The translations under genes and the position numbers were made by a program. The notes under the pieces were generated by a model. That model had not been told where the DNA came from, did no database searches, and was given only the letters and a program-made list of their open reading frames with translations. From Ascarosepion bandense (lineage: Eukaryota > Mollusca > Cephalopoda > Sepiida > Sepiidae), in assembly GCA_037127315.1 (NCBI GenBank), contig JBBBDQ010001288.1:548501-612500 (forward strand): a stretch of 64,000 bases of DNA, given 5' to 3'. This document shows, one piece after another, positions 10,020 to 20,547 of the stretch (position 1 is the first letter of the stretch; the number at the start of each line of letters is the position of its first letter).

Positions 10020-10440
10020 CTATGTGCCCTGTCCCTTCAGGACGTAGGCGATCATGGTTCTCCACGTCTCCCTATCGTTTGTGTCTCTTAGTATGTTTGC
10101 ACCTGTTACTCCTTCAACCCCCGTTCCGTCATCCACCTGATCAGACCCTGCAAATATGTTATCCGCTGCCTTCCTCTGTCTCTCTTTCCTTCTATCTGGC
10201 CAGTCAGTATCAGGTTCTCCACACTCTCCTTCCTCATTGCGTGTCTCAGGAACTTCAGTTATCTCTTCCTGGTGCTCAGTATTAATTTCCTTTTTGATGC
10301 CATTCTTTCCAACACCTCATCGTTGCTTGCAATGCTCAGTCCACGTTATCCGCAGCATCCTTCTGTAGAACCACATTTCCGCTGCTTCCAGTTTTGCCCT
10401 CAGTTTCGATTATATTGTTCAGCATTCACTGCCATATTGA
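10020..10440 (-). mobile_element. LINE-B C-terminal fragment (non-LTR retrotransposon)
   Basis: On the minus strand it encodes, with frame breaks, NEVLERM..KRK, KRQLKFLRHAMRKE, LILTGQIERKRDRGRQ, RITYLQGLIRWM and a C-terminus ending at the TAG at 10020-10022. This tail is common in invertebrate non-LTR retrotransposon polyproteins after the reverse transcriptase (RT). The RT itself is missing. Similar 3' ends lie at 37948-38208 and 45748-45792. The clade cannot be fixed from this part. Confidence 0.75.
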
Positions 10441-10814
10441 AGAACTGACATCACATAGCAATCCAGCACTCTTTTCTTTGTTTCTAGTGAAATTTATTTC
10501 TGTGTGTTATTACCTTACTCAGCTTCTGGAACGCGTCATTTGCCATGCCAATTCGCCATCGGATCTCTGTGTCGCACTTTCCATCTCCTGTTAGAACACT
10601 TCCTAGGTATTTAAATCTTTGATTCTGGTATCCCTCACCTGTATTTGGCATTTTGGGTTGCACTTTTCGAAGAGTTTTCTGAAAAACTGGTTTAACTGAA
10701 AATTTTTATAAATTCTTAACATCAGTAACTCTAAATATATAATCCAGGAATGGCAATTGTACCATTGCTGTTCTGAAGATAATGTTAAAGTACACTTGTT
10801 AATCTTTTCTTTTC
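10441..10814. other. Probable further LINE-B remnant, unresolved
   Basis: The sequence continues the pyrimidine-rich bias of the LINE-B antisense strand to about 10600, but I could not place conserved motifs. No other feature is seen. Confidence 0.3.
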
Positions 10815-11005
10815 TCTATCTTATAATCCTATCGCCCTAAGCAAGGCATTTTACTGCCAATATTGTGCTGAGGGTTACATGAGAGGAAAGTTATGAGAAA
10901 GAGTGACAGGTTACAAGGGGATGCCAGGAAGTGGGTAAGTGAAGGATTAGAATTCTGTTGAGAGCAGAATGGATAGAGAAAGGAAGCATGAGAGAGAGGA
11001 TGCAT
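10815..11005 (-). mobile_element. LINE-A 3' UTR, first half of an interrupted copy
   Basis: Minus-strand 3' end (CGCCCTAAGCAAGGCATTTT near 10830) running upstream to GAGGATGCATGTTA. The copy continues at 11329-11770. The two halves are separated by an oppositely oriented LINE-A 3' end. Confidence 0.75.
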
Positions 11006-11006
11006 G

Positions 11007-11328
11007 TTAAAATGTAACCGAAATTTCTACTCTAACAGCTTCTTTTCTCGCACTTCCAGCCTGTGGAATTCCCTTCCACATGCCTGTTTACCCGACAGCT
11101 ACAATCTCCAAAGAGTTTAAATGTAATGTCAATAGACACCTCCTATCACACTAACTCGCATCCATTCTCTCAAACACTGTTCCCATCTACATCCTTATCC
11201 GTCTATCACCCTCCTTCTGAAATTTCATATATCTAATCACTCTTTCTCACCACCTTCCCCTATGTAACCCCCTGTGCAATAATGGCAGTGGAATGGATTG
11301 CTTGGGGTGAAATGATTTTTTAAAAAGT
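11007..11328 (+). mobile_element. LINE-A 3' end inserted into another LINE-A copy
   Basis: Plus-strand, 5'-truncated copy. It begins within the C-terminal coding part (ATGTAACCGAAATTTCTACT; SFFSR.SSLWNSLPH-type residues) and runs through the 3' UTR to GCTTGGGGTGAAATGATTTT and an A-run. It splits the minus-strand copy exactly where that copy's sequence resumes, so it inserted later. Confidence 0.8.
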
Positions 11329-11770
11329 GAGGTAGGAGATTGACTTTACATTTAAATTCTTGAAGAATGTAGCTATCTGGGAAACAAGGGTATTCTACAG
11401 GCGGGAAGTGCGAGAGAAGAAGCTGATGGAGTAACATTTACGTTTACAATTTGTTGGTTTCACAGTAAAAGGGTAGGACCTAGTTGCTAATCTTGTGGCT
11501 CGAGTAAATTCATACATAGGGGACACCAATGAGCAAAGTTCATCATAGCAGAAGTCGTGAAAGTATTTGTAGAAGAGAGACAGGGAAGCCACATTGCACC
11601 GGCGAGAAAGTGACTGCATCCGAGCTGACAAGTCTGGGTAGATCAAGTTACAGTTTCTCTGTTGGATTATGTCAAGGACTTTTAGATGGTTAGCAGAAGC
11701 ACCCAACCAGAAATAGCAGCAGTATTCAAAGCATGGGCGGATGGTAGATTTGTAGACTCATTTTAAATTC
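11329..11770 (-). mobile_element. LINE-A C-terminal fragment, second half of an interrupted copy
   Basis: Minus strand encodes QRNCNLIYPDLSARMQSL, RRCNVASLSLFYKYFHDF and ATRSYPFTVKPTN, the LINE-A tail also present at 25528 and 31137. It is 5'-truncated near 11770. Confidence 0.8.
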
Positions 11771-12453
11771 ATTTTTAACTTGACGTTTGGCTTTCGCCAG
11801 TCATGAAGTCATGACATGGAGAGAAAATTCTATCCGTTTTTAAATATATTTAAAGTCTTAGTTCCTAAATAGAAGTAGATCGCTTTTGATATTGGTATCG
11901 CGATTTCAGAAGGCCTTCAAGAGTTTAAACATTTCTTTATAATCAATGCCGTATTGAACACATGTTTCCAGCACCACAGACAAAAAATATATTCGTTCCA
12001 AGTCACCCACGCACATTTGCAACACGTTCACAACATTTAACTATTATCTAACCAAACGTTACGAAAGACAACTTCTTTTCAAGCCAATAAAGTGTCGCAA
12101 GATAAAAAGATAAAAAGAACAAGATTAAAATCTGATAAGCCTATTTGAGATTTGACTACACTACGTAAAACATGTAAGAGATACACGTTTGTCAACAATA
12201 GAAATCATTCACAAACCTTTATTTCATCCCTGGTTGCACAAATGGACCCATTTAAAACATAGAAATCAAATGACTTATCTATTGTTTGTATATATCTGTG
12301 CCCTATCAGATTATTTTCATCTTTCTTCCTCAGTTCCTTGAAAGGTTCTTTCATTTGTATAAAGAATTGACAAATCCGGTGAGGATATCGATGTTCAGAT
12401 GAAGTTACATTATTCTAATCATCGAATGACTACCTAAAAAGCTATCTCCCAAT
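11771..12453. other. Unassigned DNA
   Basis: No gene, no clear repeat partner and no long open frame. It ends at a SINE tail. Confidence 0.5.
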
Positions 12454-12740
12454 CAGGCAGTTAAGTGCTATACGTGATACACGAGTGGGTGATCATGTCT
12501 CTTTCGGTCCAGAAGATTTTCCCGCGGTAGATTGCATTTCTTTCTGTGGTAGTTTAGTTGCTAACCAAGACTATAGAACCCAATTTGTTAAACCCATAGC
12601 TGGAGGGAGAGGAGATGGAGTCATATTATTCTCAAGGGAGTTTGAACTAAAGTGAATGCAACGTAAATGACTGGAATTCGAACTCGGCTCTTCCGAGTTC
12701 TCATTTCGGGCCGATATCCATTGCACAACAACGCACATCC
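12454..12740 (-). repeat. SINE family 1, diverged full-length copy
   Basis: From CAGGCAGTTAAGTGCTATAC to CAACAACGCACATCC with the inverse B box GGAATTCGAACTCGG intact. The palindromic CGAAAGAGACATGACTGACT segment is lost: TCTCTTTCGG joins TCCAGAAG directly. Confidence 0.8.
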
Positions 12741-13651
12741 CCAATATCTGGGTTAAAAACCAAAACGTTTTTCATCTATTCGTTATGTTTCTTGTGCAAG
12801 TATTTTTTGCGAAGCCTATCCCTCTCGAGCTCAAGTCAAACCATGCTATGCAAATTTAAACCAGCCTTTCTCAGGAATACGCCAACTTTGATTCCCTTGT
12901 AAGACCCCCACCCTCCTGACCATTTAAGCCGTCTGTCTAATGATGCCGTGTCACTGCTGAACTGGCTGTATTCATAGATACGGGGTAAAAGCATGCACCA
13001 TTGTACTAGATGAACGTTCATCCACCCTTTGACAGGTCTTATTTTTTAATCGCTTCACTACTAGTAGTTCAGTCTCGTTTAACATGCAGCTAGTTTCAAT
13101 TTGCTGGAGGTACCATCTCGCAGTTTAACACCCCACTTCTCGGAACTAATACACAAGGAATTGCCCGCACTATTTCAGTATTAGAGAGAACAAAAGATAT
13201 ATTTGTAGACTCAACAACGCCGAATGGCATTAAATTGAAAATTTAGACGTTTTCATGTTTCTTGCCACACGTTGGACTGACTGAGATTTGGATTCTTATG
13301 ATGGTGTTTAGTCTCAGGTGAGCCTCCATCGATCTAATCATTGCTTCTAGCCATCTCAAGCTTTTCTTATAAGAGTTTTCAATTTCCTGGATTGGCATCA
13401 TGCAAAGATATGGAGCCACGTCTATCCTACTATATTCTCAAGTAAGCACGTTATTTAGATTAGCAAGATATAAAATGGATGTATTTTCAAGACCTTAAGT
13501 AGGTTGGGTAGTTTAATTAAGCAACCTATTTGGTTGAAATTTGAGATGAAGTTGTGAATTCTTACGTCTGTAAAATGTACAGGTTGCATAGATTATTTTT
13601 TTTACTATTGTTCGGCCAATATAAGGCATAAGAACCACTCAGGTTCGAAAA
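12741..13651. other. Unassigned DNA
   Basis: No recognised gene or repeat. A 61-codon frame at 12836-13021 (minus) carries no motif. Confidence 0.45.
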
Positions 13652-14261
13652 ACTAAAAAGCAATAGTTGTTTCCAGTTAAAGCGAAACCGTAGACTGAAA
13701 GAAAAATGAATGGATGTAAGTCAAATTTTGATTTCCTGGTATCGATATCAAATAATTTTTTTCGTCGTAAACTGAATTTTGAAGGCTAAATAAGTCCTCC
13801 GAGTAAATGGTATCATGGCTGAGACTAAGAAATACAATTATGCTTAGTAGAGCCAAATTCGAAGCAAAAGCTAAAATAAAAGGGCTGAAAAAATACAGAC
13901 ATACAGGCAGATAAACAGACACACATACAAACAACTTGCCTATACATATTATCGATTTTCTGCACTATTGTAAGAACTGCAATTTTGAAACTTCTGAATA
14001 TCGTTTCTTATGACTTTGTCTATGAGTGTATCAAATTTGATTAAAATCAGACCACTTCTTCTATCACCCGATTTTTTCAATTTTCGATATTTATCAGGGG
14101 TACCTTGACACAAAACCTAGCTAAGAACACTCGCAGACGCTTATAGTACAACTGTTTAAATTTTCAAGAAAATCGGTCCAGCCGTTTCGGAGTCTATAGG
14201 TAGCGGACACACACACACACATACACAAAGACACAAAGTTCCATTTATAAATATGTTTAGA
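13652..14261 (-). mobile_element. Non-autonomous Helitron-like element, 3'-truncated
   Basis: On the minus strand it starts TCTAAACATATTTATAAATG after an A (14262) and follows the reference copy through GAAACGGCTGGACCGATTTT and ATAAGAAACGATATTCAGAA to GGAAACAACTATTGCTTTTT. It stops there without the terminal hairpin or CTAG, so about 150 bp of the 3' end is missing. Confidence 0.75.
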
Positions 14262-14488
14262 TATCACTTTCAAGAATCAGCTCCAAAGCATGGTCTCCTA
14301 TAAGGTTTTCATCATACGACACATGGTAGTCATCATCTCACCCTTTATACAGCCAATGGTGTGTAAGGCAGTAAGTTTCTGTTACTGTTTCCATAACAAA
14401 CTGTCTTTTATGGGGCATGGTTGTTAGCCCTGCGCCCAAACCCCGATCCCCGAACATGGAGGACCGGTGGACCATTCTTGCTCCTTAT

Positions 14489-14607
14489 GTTTACAGCACC
14501 TGGTATTCCCAAACGTTCAGCCATCTCAGTACTGACCAGGCCTCGATGTTGCTTAACTGCAGTGATCGGACGAGAACCGGTGTATTCAACACGATATAGG
14601 TGTAGAC
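14489..14607 (-). pseudogene. 5S rRNA-like sequence, full length but diverged
   Basis: Read on the minus strand, 119 nt from GTCTACACCTATATCGTGTT to AATACCAGGTGCTGTAAAC. It spans the whole 5S length with AATACACCGGTTCTCGTCCG, GTTAAGCAAC and CTGGTCAGTACTGAGATGG. Changes in the control region (GATCACTGCAGTTAAGC for the expected GATCACCGAAGTTAAGC) and about a dozen other substitutions argue for a pseudogene or 5S-derived SINE head. Beyond its 3' end on the minus strand lies TTTGGGCGCAGGGCTAACAA, which may be a retrotransposon 5' leader. That identification is from memory and weak. Confidence 0.75.
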
Positions 14608-15012
14608 ATGATAGTCATAATGTTCTGGAAATTCTTGAACCTTTTAGAAAGTTCTCGAGAGTTCTTGAAATTTCTAGAAAATACTATTTCAGTAACTTAG
14701 CGCTGAATTTGTCTGGAATCTAATGGAAAATAGATTAGTTTCAACACATCGATGTTCAGATCAGAAAAGTAAAGTTTGAAAGAAATAAATATTCATTTTC
14801 TTTGCATTGCTAGACAGAAGCCAGTAAAAATAACAATAATCAAAGACAAAATAAATCAAAATTTTGTTGCACATTCTAAAAAACAAGTTAGTGCAGATAT
14901 TGACAATTCTTAAAACAATATTGTATTTATTTTACTTGTTTCACCTAAGTAATATCATCAAAAGGTCACCTACGTGCAAATACACATAAAAAAGATTTCA
15001 AAACATCTTTCC
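14608..15012. other. Unassigned AT-rich DNA
   Basis: Repeated TTCT.GAAA.TTCT motifs at 14620-14680 (short imperfect tandem of TTCTTGAA/TTCTAGAA). Nothing else recognisable. Confidence 0.5.
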
Positions 15013-15182
15013 TTAGCTATGGGTTAAATAACAAGACAAATAGGGTCATATAGTCTTGGTTGCCAAACAGTTTACCGCAGAAAGTAATGGCAATCTACTG
15101 CGGAAAAATGTTCTGCCCAGTCAGTTAGGTCTCTTTTCAGACATGATCGCTGAAGCTTGAATCACGTATGGCACTTAACTGA
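15013..15182 (+). repeat. SINE family 1, 5'-truncated plus-strand copy
   Basis: Begins in the body at CTATGGGTTAAATAACAAG and runs to CACGTATGGCACTTAACTGA. The tRNA-like head is absent. Confidence 0.8.
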
Positions 15183-15187
15183 TTTAA

Positions 15188-15250
15188 GATAATCTCAGTA
15201 CTGACCAGATTTGACGTTGCTTATCATCGCTGATCGTACAGGAACGTAAG
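15188..15250 (-). pseudogene. 5S rRNA-like fragment
   Basis: The inverse complement reads CGATCAGCGATGATAAGCAA, CGTCAAATCTGGTCAGTACT, GAGA, i.e. the central 5S region. It begins six bases after a family 1 SINE tail, in the opposite orientation. Confidence 0.55.
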
Positions 15251-15502
15251 ATCTCAATATTAAGTGTCTATGAATCAGTATCCTTTTGTATCCGGAGTGG
15301 AATTACCGTCTTGCTTAGGGAGAAATAATTTAAATATATATATATATAAATTTAGAAATCTTTCGAATACATATTCCCGATTTTTTTATTTTTGTATATG
15401 TTGTTCGTTATATTCATTTAAGCGCGAATATCATCATAGAAAGTATCAAGCCAGTTCTTCCTCCTCCAGCTAAGTATTAAATAGTAAAGTCTGAAACAGG
15501 AA

Positions 15503-16190
15503 AATCATTATTATTCCCCCAAAGTTCCTTCACTCTAAAAATATTTTCTGGCTTTTGATAAACAATGATTCAGTCAGTTAAGTGCCATACGTGATACACG
15601 CTTTGAGCAATCATGTCTCGAAAGAGACATGACTGACCGGGCAGAATATTATCCTGCAGTAGGTTGCCATTGCTTTCTGTGGTAGACTCGTTGCCAGCCA
15701 AGGCTATAGGAACCCGCAATCTGTCCTGTTATTTGACTCATAGCTATAGGGGGAAGAGATGTATTATATTATTAAATAGTAATTAGTGGGGGATCAGTTT
15801 ATTACTTACATGACAATATAAAACTGATCCCCCACTTTATGTCCAGTAGAAGCCTTAATCATGTTTTTAACTATTATATTCAGTCTGCGAGTTAAGTGCC
15901 ATACGTGATACGCGCTTGGGCGATCATGTCTCGAAAGAGACATGACTGACAGGGCAGAAGATTATCCCGCAGTAGGTTGTCATTTCTTTCTGTGGTAGAT
16001 TGGTTGCCATCCAATGCTATATAACCCAATCTGTTCCATTATTTAACCCATAACTGGAGGGAAGAGTTCGATTAATATATTTCCCAAGGTTATTTGTGCG
16101 TAAGTGAATGCAAGGAATTCAACTGGAATTCGAACTCGGCTCCCCGATTTGTTGTTCCGAGTCGATATCTACTGTACTAAAACGCACATT
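15503..16190 (-). repeat. SINE-hairpin-SINE block, copy 1
   Basis: Components in order: a ~68-bp flank (AAATATTTTCTGGCTTTTGA) also present at 22065; a truncated family 1 SINE tail/body (15571-15770); a ~120-bp segment with a perfect 16-bp inverted repeat AGTGGGGGATCAGTTT / AAACTGATCCCCCACT (15787-15838); then a complete family 1 SINE (15891-16190). The same order recurs at 22065-22746 and partly at 16580-16986, so the block is a repeat in its own right. Confidence 0.8.
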
Positions 16191-16342
16191 CTATGACGTC
16201 GTTTACTCGAACAGGATCCCGATGGATAAGCCGTATGGATTGATAAGCCGTTAAAAAACACAAACTAATAAAAAATCTAACTTTAAGATGCAAACATATT
16301 TTTTGGTAAAATTGCTGATTGTATAAATTCCAGCCATGAATC

Positions 16343-16430
16343 GACCATATCACGTCGAACAATCACCGAAGTTAAGAAACGTCAAGACGGATTAGTATTC
16401 AGATGGGTAACCGCTAGAGAAACTTAGGTT
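16343..16430 (+). pseudogene. 5S rRNA-like fragment with internal deletion
   Basis: CCATATCACGTCGAACAATC, ACCGAAGTTAAGAAACGTCA, TTCAGATGGGTAACCGC follow 5S order, but the AATACACCGGTTCTCG segment is missing and the 3' end is decayed. No tRNA part follows it. Confidence 0.6.
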
Positions 16431-16579
16431 TTCGGGTGTTGTAATGTATAAAATGTAGAAATTGGAAATAAGAGAGCATAGAAAAAACTTTTGGTCATAC
16501 CATTTGAAAATCTATGAATCCACTTCTTCACTCCCCAGCTATAGGTTAAATAGAACGACCTTGTATCCGGAAAACCATT

Positions 16580-16986
16580 CAGTCAGTCAGTTAAGTACCA
16601 TACGTGATACGTGATACACGCTTGAGTGAACATGTCTTGAAAGAGATATGACTGACCGGGCAGAAGATTATTCCGCAGTAGGTTGCAATTGCTTTCGGCG
16701 GGAGACTGGTTGCCGACCAAGGCTATAGAACCCAATCTGTCCTGTTATTTCACTCATAGGCAAAGGGAAAAGAAATCTATTATATTATTATGTGGTAATT
16801 AGTGGGGGGTCGGTTTCCTATTGTTAGGAAGTAATAAACTGATCCCCCACTTTATGACCAATGTAAGCCTTAATCATTATTCCAACTATTATATTCAGTC
16901 AGTCAGTTAAGTGCCATACGTGATACACGCTTGAGTGAACATGTCTCGAAAGAGACATGACTGACTGGACAGAAGATTATCCCGCA
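16580..16986 (-). repeat. SINE-hairpin-SINE block, copy 2 (partial)
   Basis: Family 1 SINE tail/body at 16580-16780 with a GTGATAC duplication. Then the hairpin segment (arms AGTGGGGGGTCGGTTT near 16803 and AAACTGATCCCCCACT near 16837). Then a second SINE (16896-16986) that breaks off at ATTATCCCGCAA. The two changes in the left arm (A to G twice) turn A-U pairs into G-U pairs in an RNA, so the stem is kept. Confidence 0.75.
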
Positions 16987-17700
16987 AATTAACCATTTTT
17001 ATTTCCAAAGTATTTTTAAAATCAAACAATATTTTCTGTTTTTAAATGATCTTTCATAGGATTATAAGCCGTAAAAACACAAATGATTCAAGAAATCTTA
17101 ATAATTCAAACTTTAAAAAATAGTGAAGTGGCTGACCCTATCAATGCCATCCATGAATTCGACTGAATCGATTATATGTAGAGCGATGGTCATTTATTTA
17201 TTTTTTCTTTTTAGGTGATACGTTTTCTTTATCTACTTTTGAAAGGCTATAATAAATAAAAGTTTACTATGGTGTTTGTTTAGAATGTCTAATTATTTCA
17301 AATTATGACAGTCTTCATTTGGCCTTGTGGCAAATACGGTCAAAGTCCTCACAATTTAAATATCAGAAAGTTAAATGTTGAAATGTGAAGGATAAAATAC
17401 CTCGTATGTACCTCAAAGCAAATATTTATTTACACAATGACAAAAGTGTAAGAAATAAAATGTAAGTGAAATTTTGTTAACGGAACACTATAATATATTT
17501 ACAAAAAGAAAAATGTTTATTGAGAAATTGCATGCAGTTTTGTAGTTAAAATTGTTCTTAGAGGAATGTAAGTATTAAAAATGTCCGCAGAAGTTTAGAG
17601 CTCATGGTTGTGTAGTAGCGGAATGTAAAGTCTTTGTTCCTTCCTCTTTTTTGTAGGTAGCGACAGGTTGAGAGAAAGAGAAGGCAAAACAAATAAAGAA
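16987..17700. other. Unassigned DNA; would be intron if the 17.7-kb exon is real
   Basis: AT-rich, with no repeat partner and no long open frame. It lies directly downstream, on the minus strand, of the donor at 17711-17710. Confidence 0.4.
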
Positions 17701-17711
17701 GTTGTACTTAC

Positions 17712-17950
17712 CACGTCCATTTTGTTGTTGTTGTTCTCTTTAACGGCGTGGAGTGAAAGCGAAGAAAATGACGTTGAAAGAAGAGGTCGAATGAAACTGG
17801 AGTGCCCTACGTCCAGGTGGGCGTGGAGGTAAAAAGAAGAAAAGAAAATTGGCCAAAGATGTCGAATGAAACTGTAACGTGCCCTGCGTCCGGGTCTGCT
17901 TCTTGAATTTTCTTTCGTTACATTGTCACGAGGTTTTTATCTGAGTAACT
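17712..17950 (-). CDS. Candidate first exon with start codon and splice donor
   Basis: On the minus strand, GAACAACAACAACAAAATGG gives an ATG at 17720-17718 in a strong context. It is followed by only GAC GTG before GGTAAGTAC, a consensus 5' splice donor (GT at 17711-17710). The exon would thus encode Met-Asp-Val and continue in an exon I cannot identify. The upstream ~230 nt (5' UTR, upper bound arbitrary) is less AT-rich and carries an imperfect ~73-bp duplication (CAGTTTCATTCGAC after a GGACG.AGGGCAC block). Everything beyond the start/donor pair is inference. Chance occurrence is possible. Confidence 0.35.
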
Positions 17951-18077
17951 TTTGACAGATTATCGTCATAGCGAAACTTCTTGTGATGCCGGCTCCAGCA
18001 AGCTTTTTCACAACTAGGCGTGAAAAATTGTAATTATTAGTTGGCTGATGGATTATATAGAATTTGTATCCTATAGT

Positions 18078-18340
18078 AGTTCAAGTATGATCATTTTTTT
18101 CCCCTGTAAAGGCCCCAGAAACTCTTTTATTGATTCAATTTTTTTTCTCGTTTGTTCATCACCATGGTGCGTTTTATATTATCCTTTACAAATGTTACGA
18201 TTTTCTTTTCGAAGTGTTGATGAAAGTAGTGCTTTTACGTCAGGCTTGATATTTGGCAGGGACAGTGTTACTTTACATAAAATCCTTCTCATTTCCTGTG
18301 TTTGAAATTTGCTAGTGTTCAGGTAATTTCTTGCAATGAA
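18078..18340 (+). repeat. Dispersed ~250-bp repeat (inverted partner at 23040-23312)
   Basis: Matches the inverse complement of 23040-23312 in order: TGATTCAATTTTTT, CATCACCATGGTGCGTTT, ATGTTAC.ATTTTC, AAAGTAG.GC and GACAGTGTTACTTT. The class is unknown. Where this copy has TTATATTATCC the partner has an expanded AAT array. Confidence 0.65.
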
Positions 18341-19130
18341 GATATTGTATTGTCGTGTTATTTGCTGCGAAAAATGAAACTTTAATCACATATTTTATAT
18401 CACTGACTTAGATAAGTGGATGATGCTTATATCCTATGATGTCTGACGATTCATCCGCTGTCAATGGTAACCACGATAGACGAACAGCTTATACTCGAGA
18501 AGAAGTTATATAAACAATCACGCCATTGAAGAGCGGGAAGCCTCTAACACATATCAGGGAGCATATAAAAACGGTTTTGGTTAATGGTTTTACGGAGTTC
18601 CATGCTACAGATTGATCTAAAGTAACTGATCATAAGGGATTGAATAATATGTAATGTTAAGTAATTGTGATTAAAGTGTCATGGCCTCATTTGACAGTAT
18701 ATACACTTTATTAAATATCTATTTTAAATATCTCATCTCTCCGATTAAATTATTCGGGATATCAGAACTACTGAGTTTCCTATTTTTAACCGCGTGAAGC
18801 ATTGCGGTTAATAACGTACTATAAAGTATTTTATTGCATTATAAATAATTTGTCGATACTTTTGAGAAGAGATAGTATGTATATTATTTACATTGTTCTG
18901 ACTGTTTTCTACAAAAATCTTCTAAGCTGGCTAAGCAAAGAGGAAATACAATATGATGTGCTAGAGAAAATAATTAACTTCAAAGATTGCTATATGAGCT
19001 CTGGTAAAATAGGTTACTGAGACACTATATTTATAAGTAAAAAAATTCATGCACTGATCTGCTCAAAGACACATCTCCCAGTGGCCAAAAGCATTGGTTA
19101 GATCCAGTGACTCGACCCAAATGTTTGAGA
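18341..19130. other. Unassigned DNA
   Basis: Short open frames only. A 24-codon frame starting ATGTCTGACGATTCATCC at 18438 has an ordinary-looking composition but stops at once and matches nothing I can name. Confidence 0.4.
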
Positions 19131-19352
19131 GTTATTAGGTTAGAGAGTTGAATTAAAGGGAGATAAATACATGAAATCCAGAAGTGGCATCGCATATAGA
19201 ATGAGATTAATATACTCCAGGGATAAAAGAAAAGGGGTTCAATTCGAAAATCTCTGGTAGATGAAGGCCGGTGCGTACAACAGCCGAAATGTTGTAAAGA
19301 TGGCAATAAAGATAAAGACAACAATCCGAATAAAGTAAATGTTATGAACAAC
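19131..19352 (+). repeat. Dispersed repeat, partner of 4149-4385
   Basis: Carries GATGAAGGCCGGTGCGTACA, CAGCCGAAATGTTGTAAAG and GACAACAATCCGAATAAAG. See the entry at 4149 for the comparison and the hammerhead-like layout. Confidence 0.45.
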
Positions 19353-19832
19353 GACTTCATAATCTTTAGACTTAAATCTTGTTATGGGGCACTATCTATA
19401 AGAATGGCCTCTTCATCTGTTAATAAATACTAACATGTGTGACTTCCGGGGACGAAGCTCGGAGGAAGTCAAGTGACAGTCTAGAGGTAGTCTAGAGATA
19501 ATCGTAAGGCGGTCAAGACGCAGCGTAACTATACTTCTATTTACTGACTACTAACACCCGTATTTGTATATATGTTATGTTATTCTAATGCACTGTTTGA
19601 ACCTACGTTCTTGATTCCATGTCTTTCTTCCGAGCCCTATCAAGGACACAACAACTTGACGACTAAGATTTAGCTACAACAAAGTCGATTTCATTTTTCT
19701 TTCTGATACCCATTTTCCAAAATTAACGAACTTTTTCGATACTCGTTTTTGTCTATGCAAAACTGTTTCGTAACTTTTCTTTCTTTCTAATGTTTTTCTA
19801 ACTAAAGTTATATATATATATATATATATATA
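19353..19832. other. Unassigned DNA ending in (TA)n
   Basis: No gene. The (TA)n at 19808-19834 adjoins the Helitron-like copy and may be an expansion at its 5' end. Confidence 0.5.
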
Positions 19833-20547
19833 TAAACTTATTCATAAATGGAACTTTGTGTGTATGTGCGTGTATGTGCTCGTTACATATAGATTCCGAA
19901 ACGGCTGAAACGAGTTTTTTGAAAATTTACACAGTTGTACTATAAACGTCTGCGAGAGTTCTTAGGTAGGTTTTGTGTCAAGGTACTCCCGATAAATATC
20001 GAAGATCGATAATCGAAAAATCGGGTGATAGAAGAAGTGGTTTGATTTTAATCAAATTTGATACACTCATAGAAAAAGACATAAGAAACGATATTCAGAA
20101 GTTTCAAGATTGCCGTTCTTACAATAGTGCAGAAAATCGATAATATATATATATATAAGGCAAGATGTTTGTGTGTGAGTCTGTTTATCTGCCTGTATGT
20201 CTTTTTTTTATCAGCCCTTTTATTTTAGATTTTGCTTCGTATTTGGCTCTAAGTAGTTATAATTGTAGTTCTTGGTCTCAGACATGATACCATTTACTCA
20301 GAGGAACCTTATTTAGCCTTCAAAATTCAGTTTACGACGAAAAAAACTTATTTGATATCGATACCAGGACACCAAAAATTTGACTTGTATCCGTTCATTT
20401 TTCTTTCAGTCTACGGTTTCGTTTTAACTGGAAACAACTATTGCTCTTTAGTCTTTCATGCCAACGTCCAAAGAGTCTGAGCTGCAGGATCATGGATTAG
20501 TTTTAAAGCTTTCATTACACCCCAACAACGCCGGGCTATACTGCTAG
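19833..20547 (+). mobile_element. Non-autonomous Helitron-like element, copy 3
   Basis: TAAACTTATTCATAAATGGA at the left. The expected TC start is obscured by (TA)n. The right end is CCCAACAACGCCGGGCTATA followed by CTGCTAG, with T next. It is complete across the middle, including the GGCAAGATGTTTGTGTGTG block that follows an internal (AT)n. Confidence 0.78.

Noticed and set aside
18438..18512. Short frame starting MSDDSSAVNGNHDRR as a host exon
   Set aside because: It ends in a stop after about 24 codons with no donor at that point. I recognise no family.
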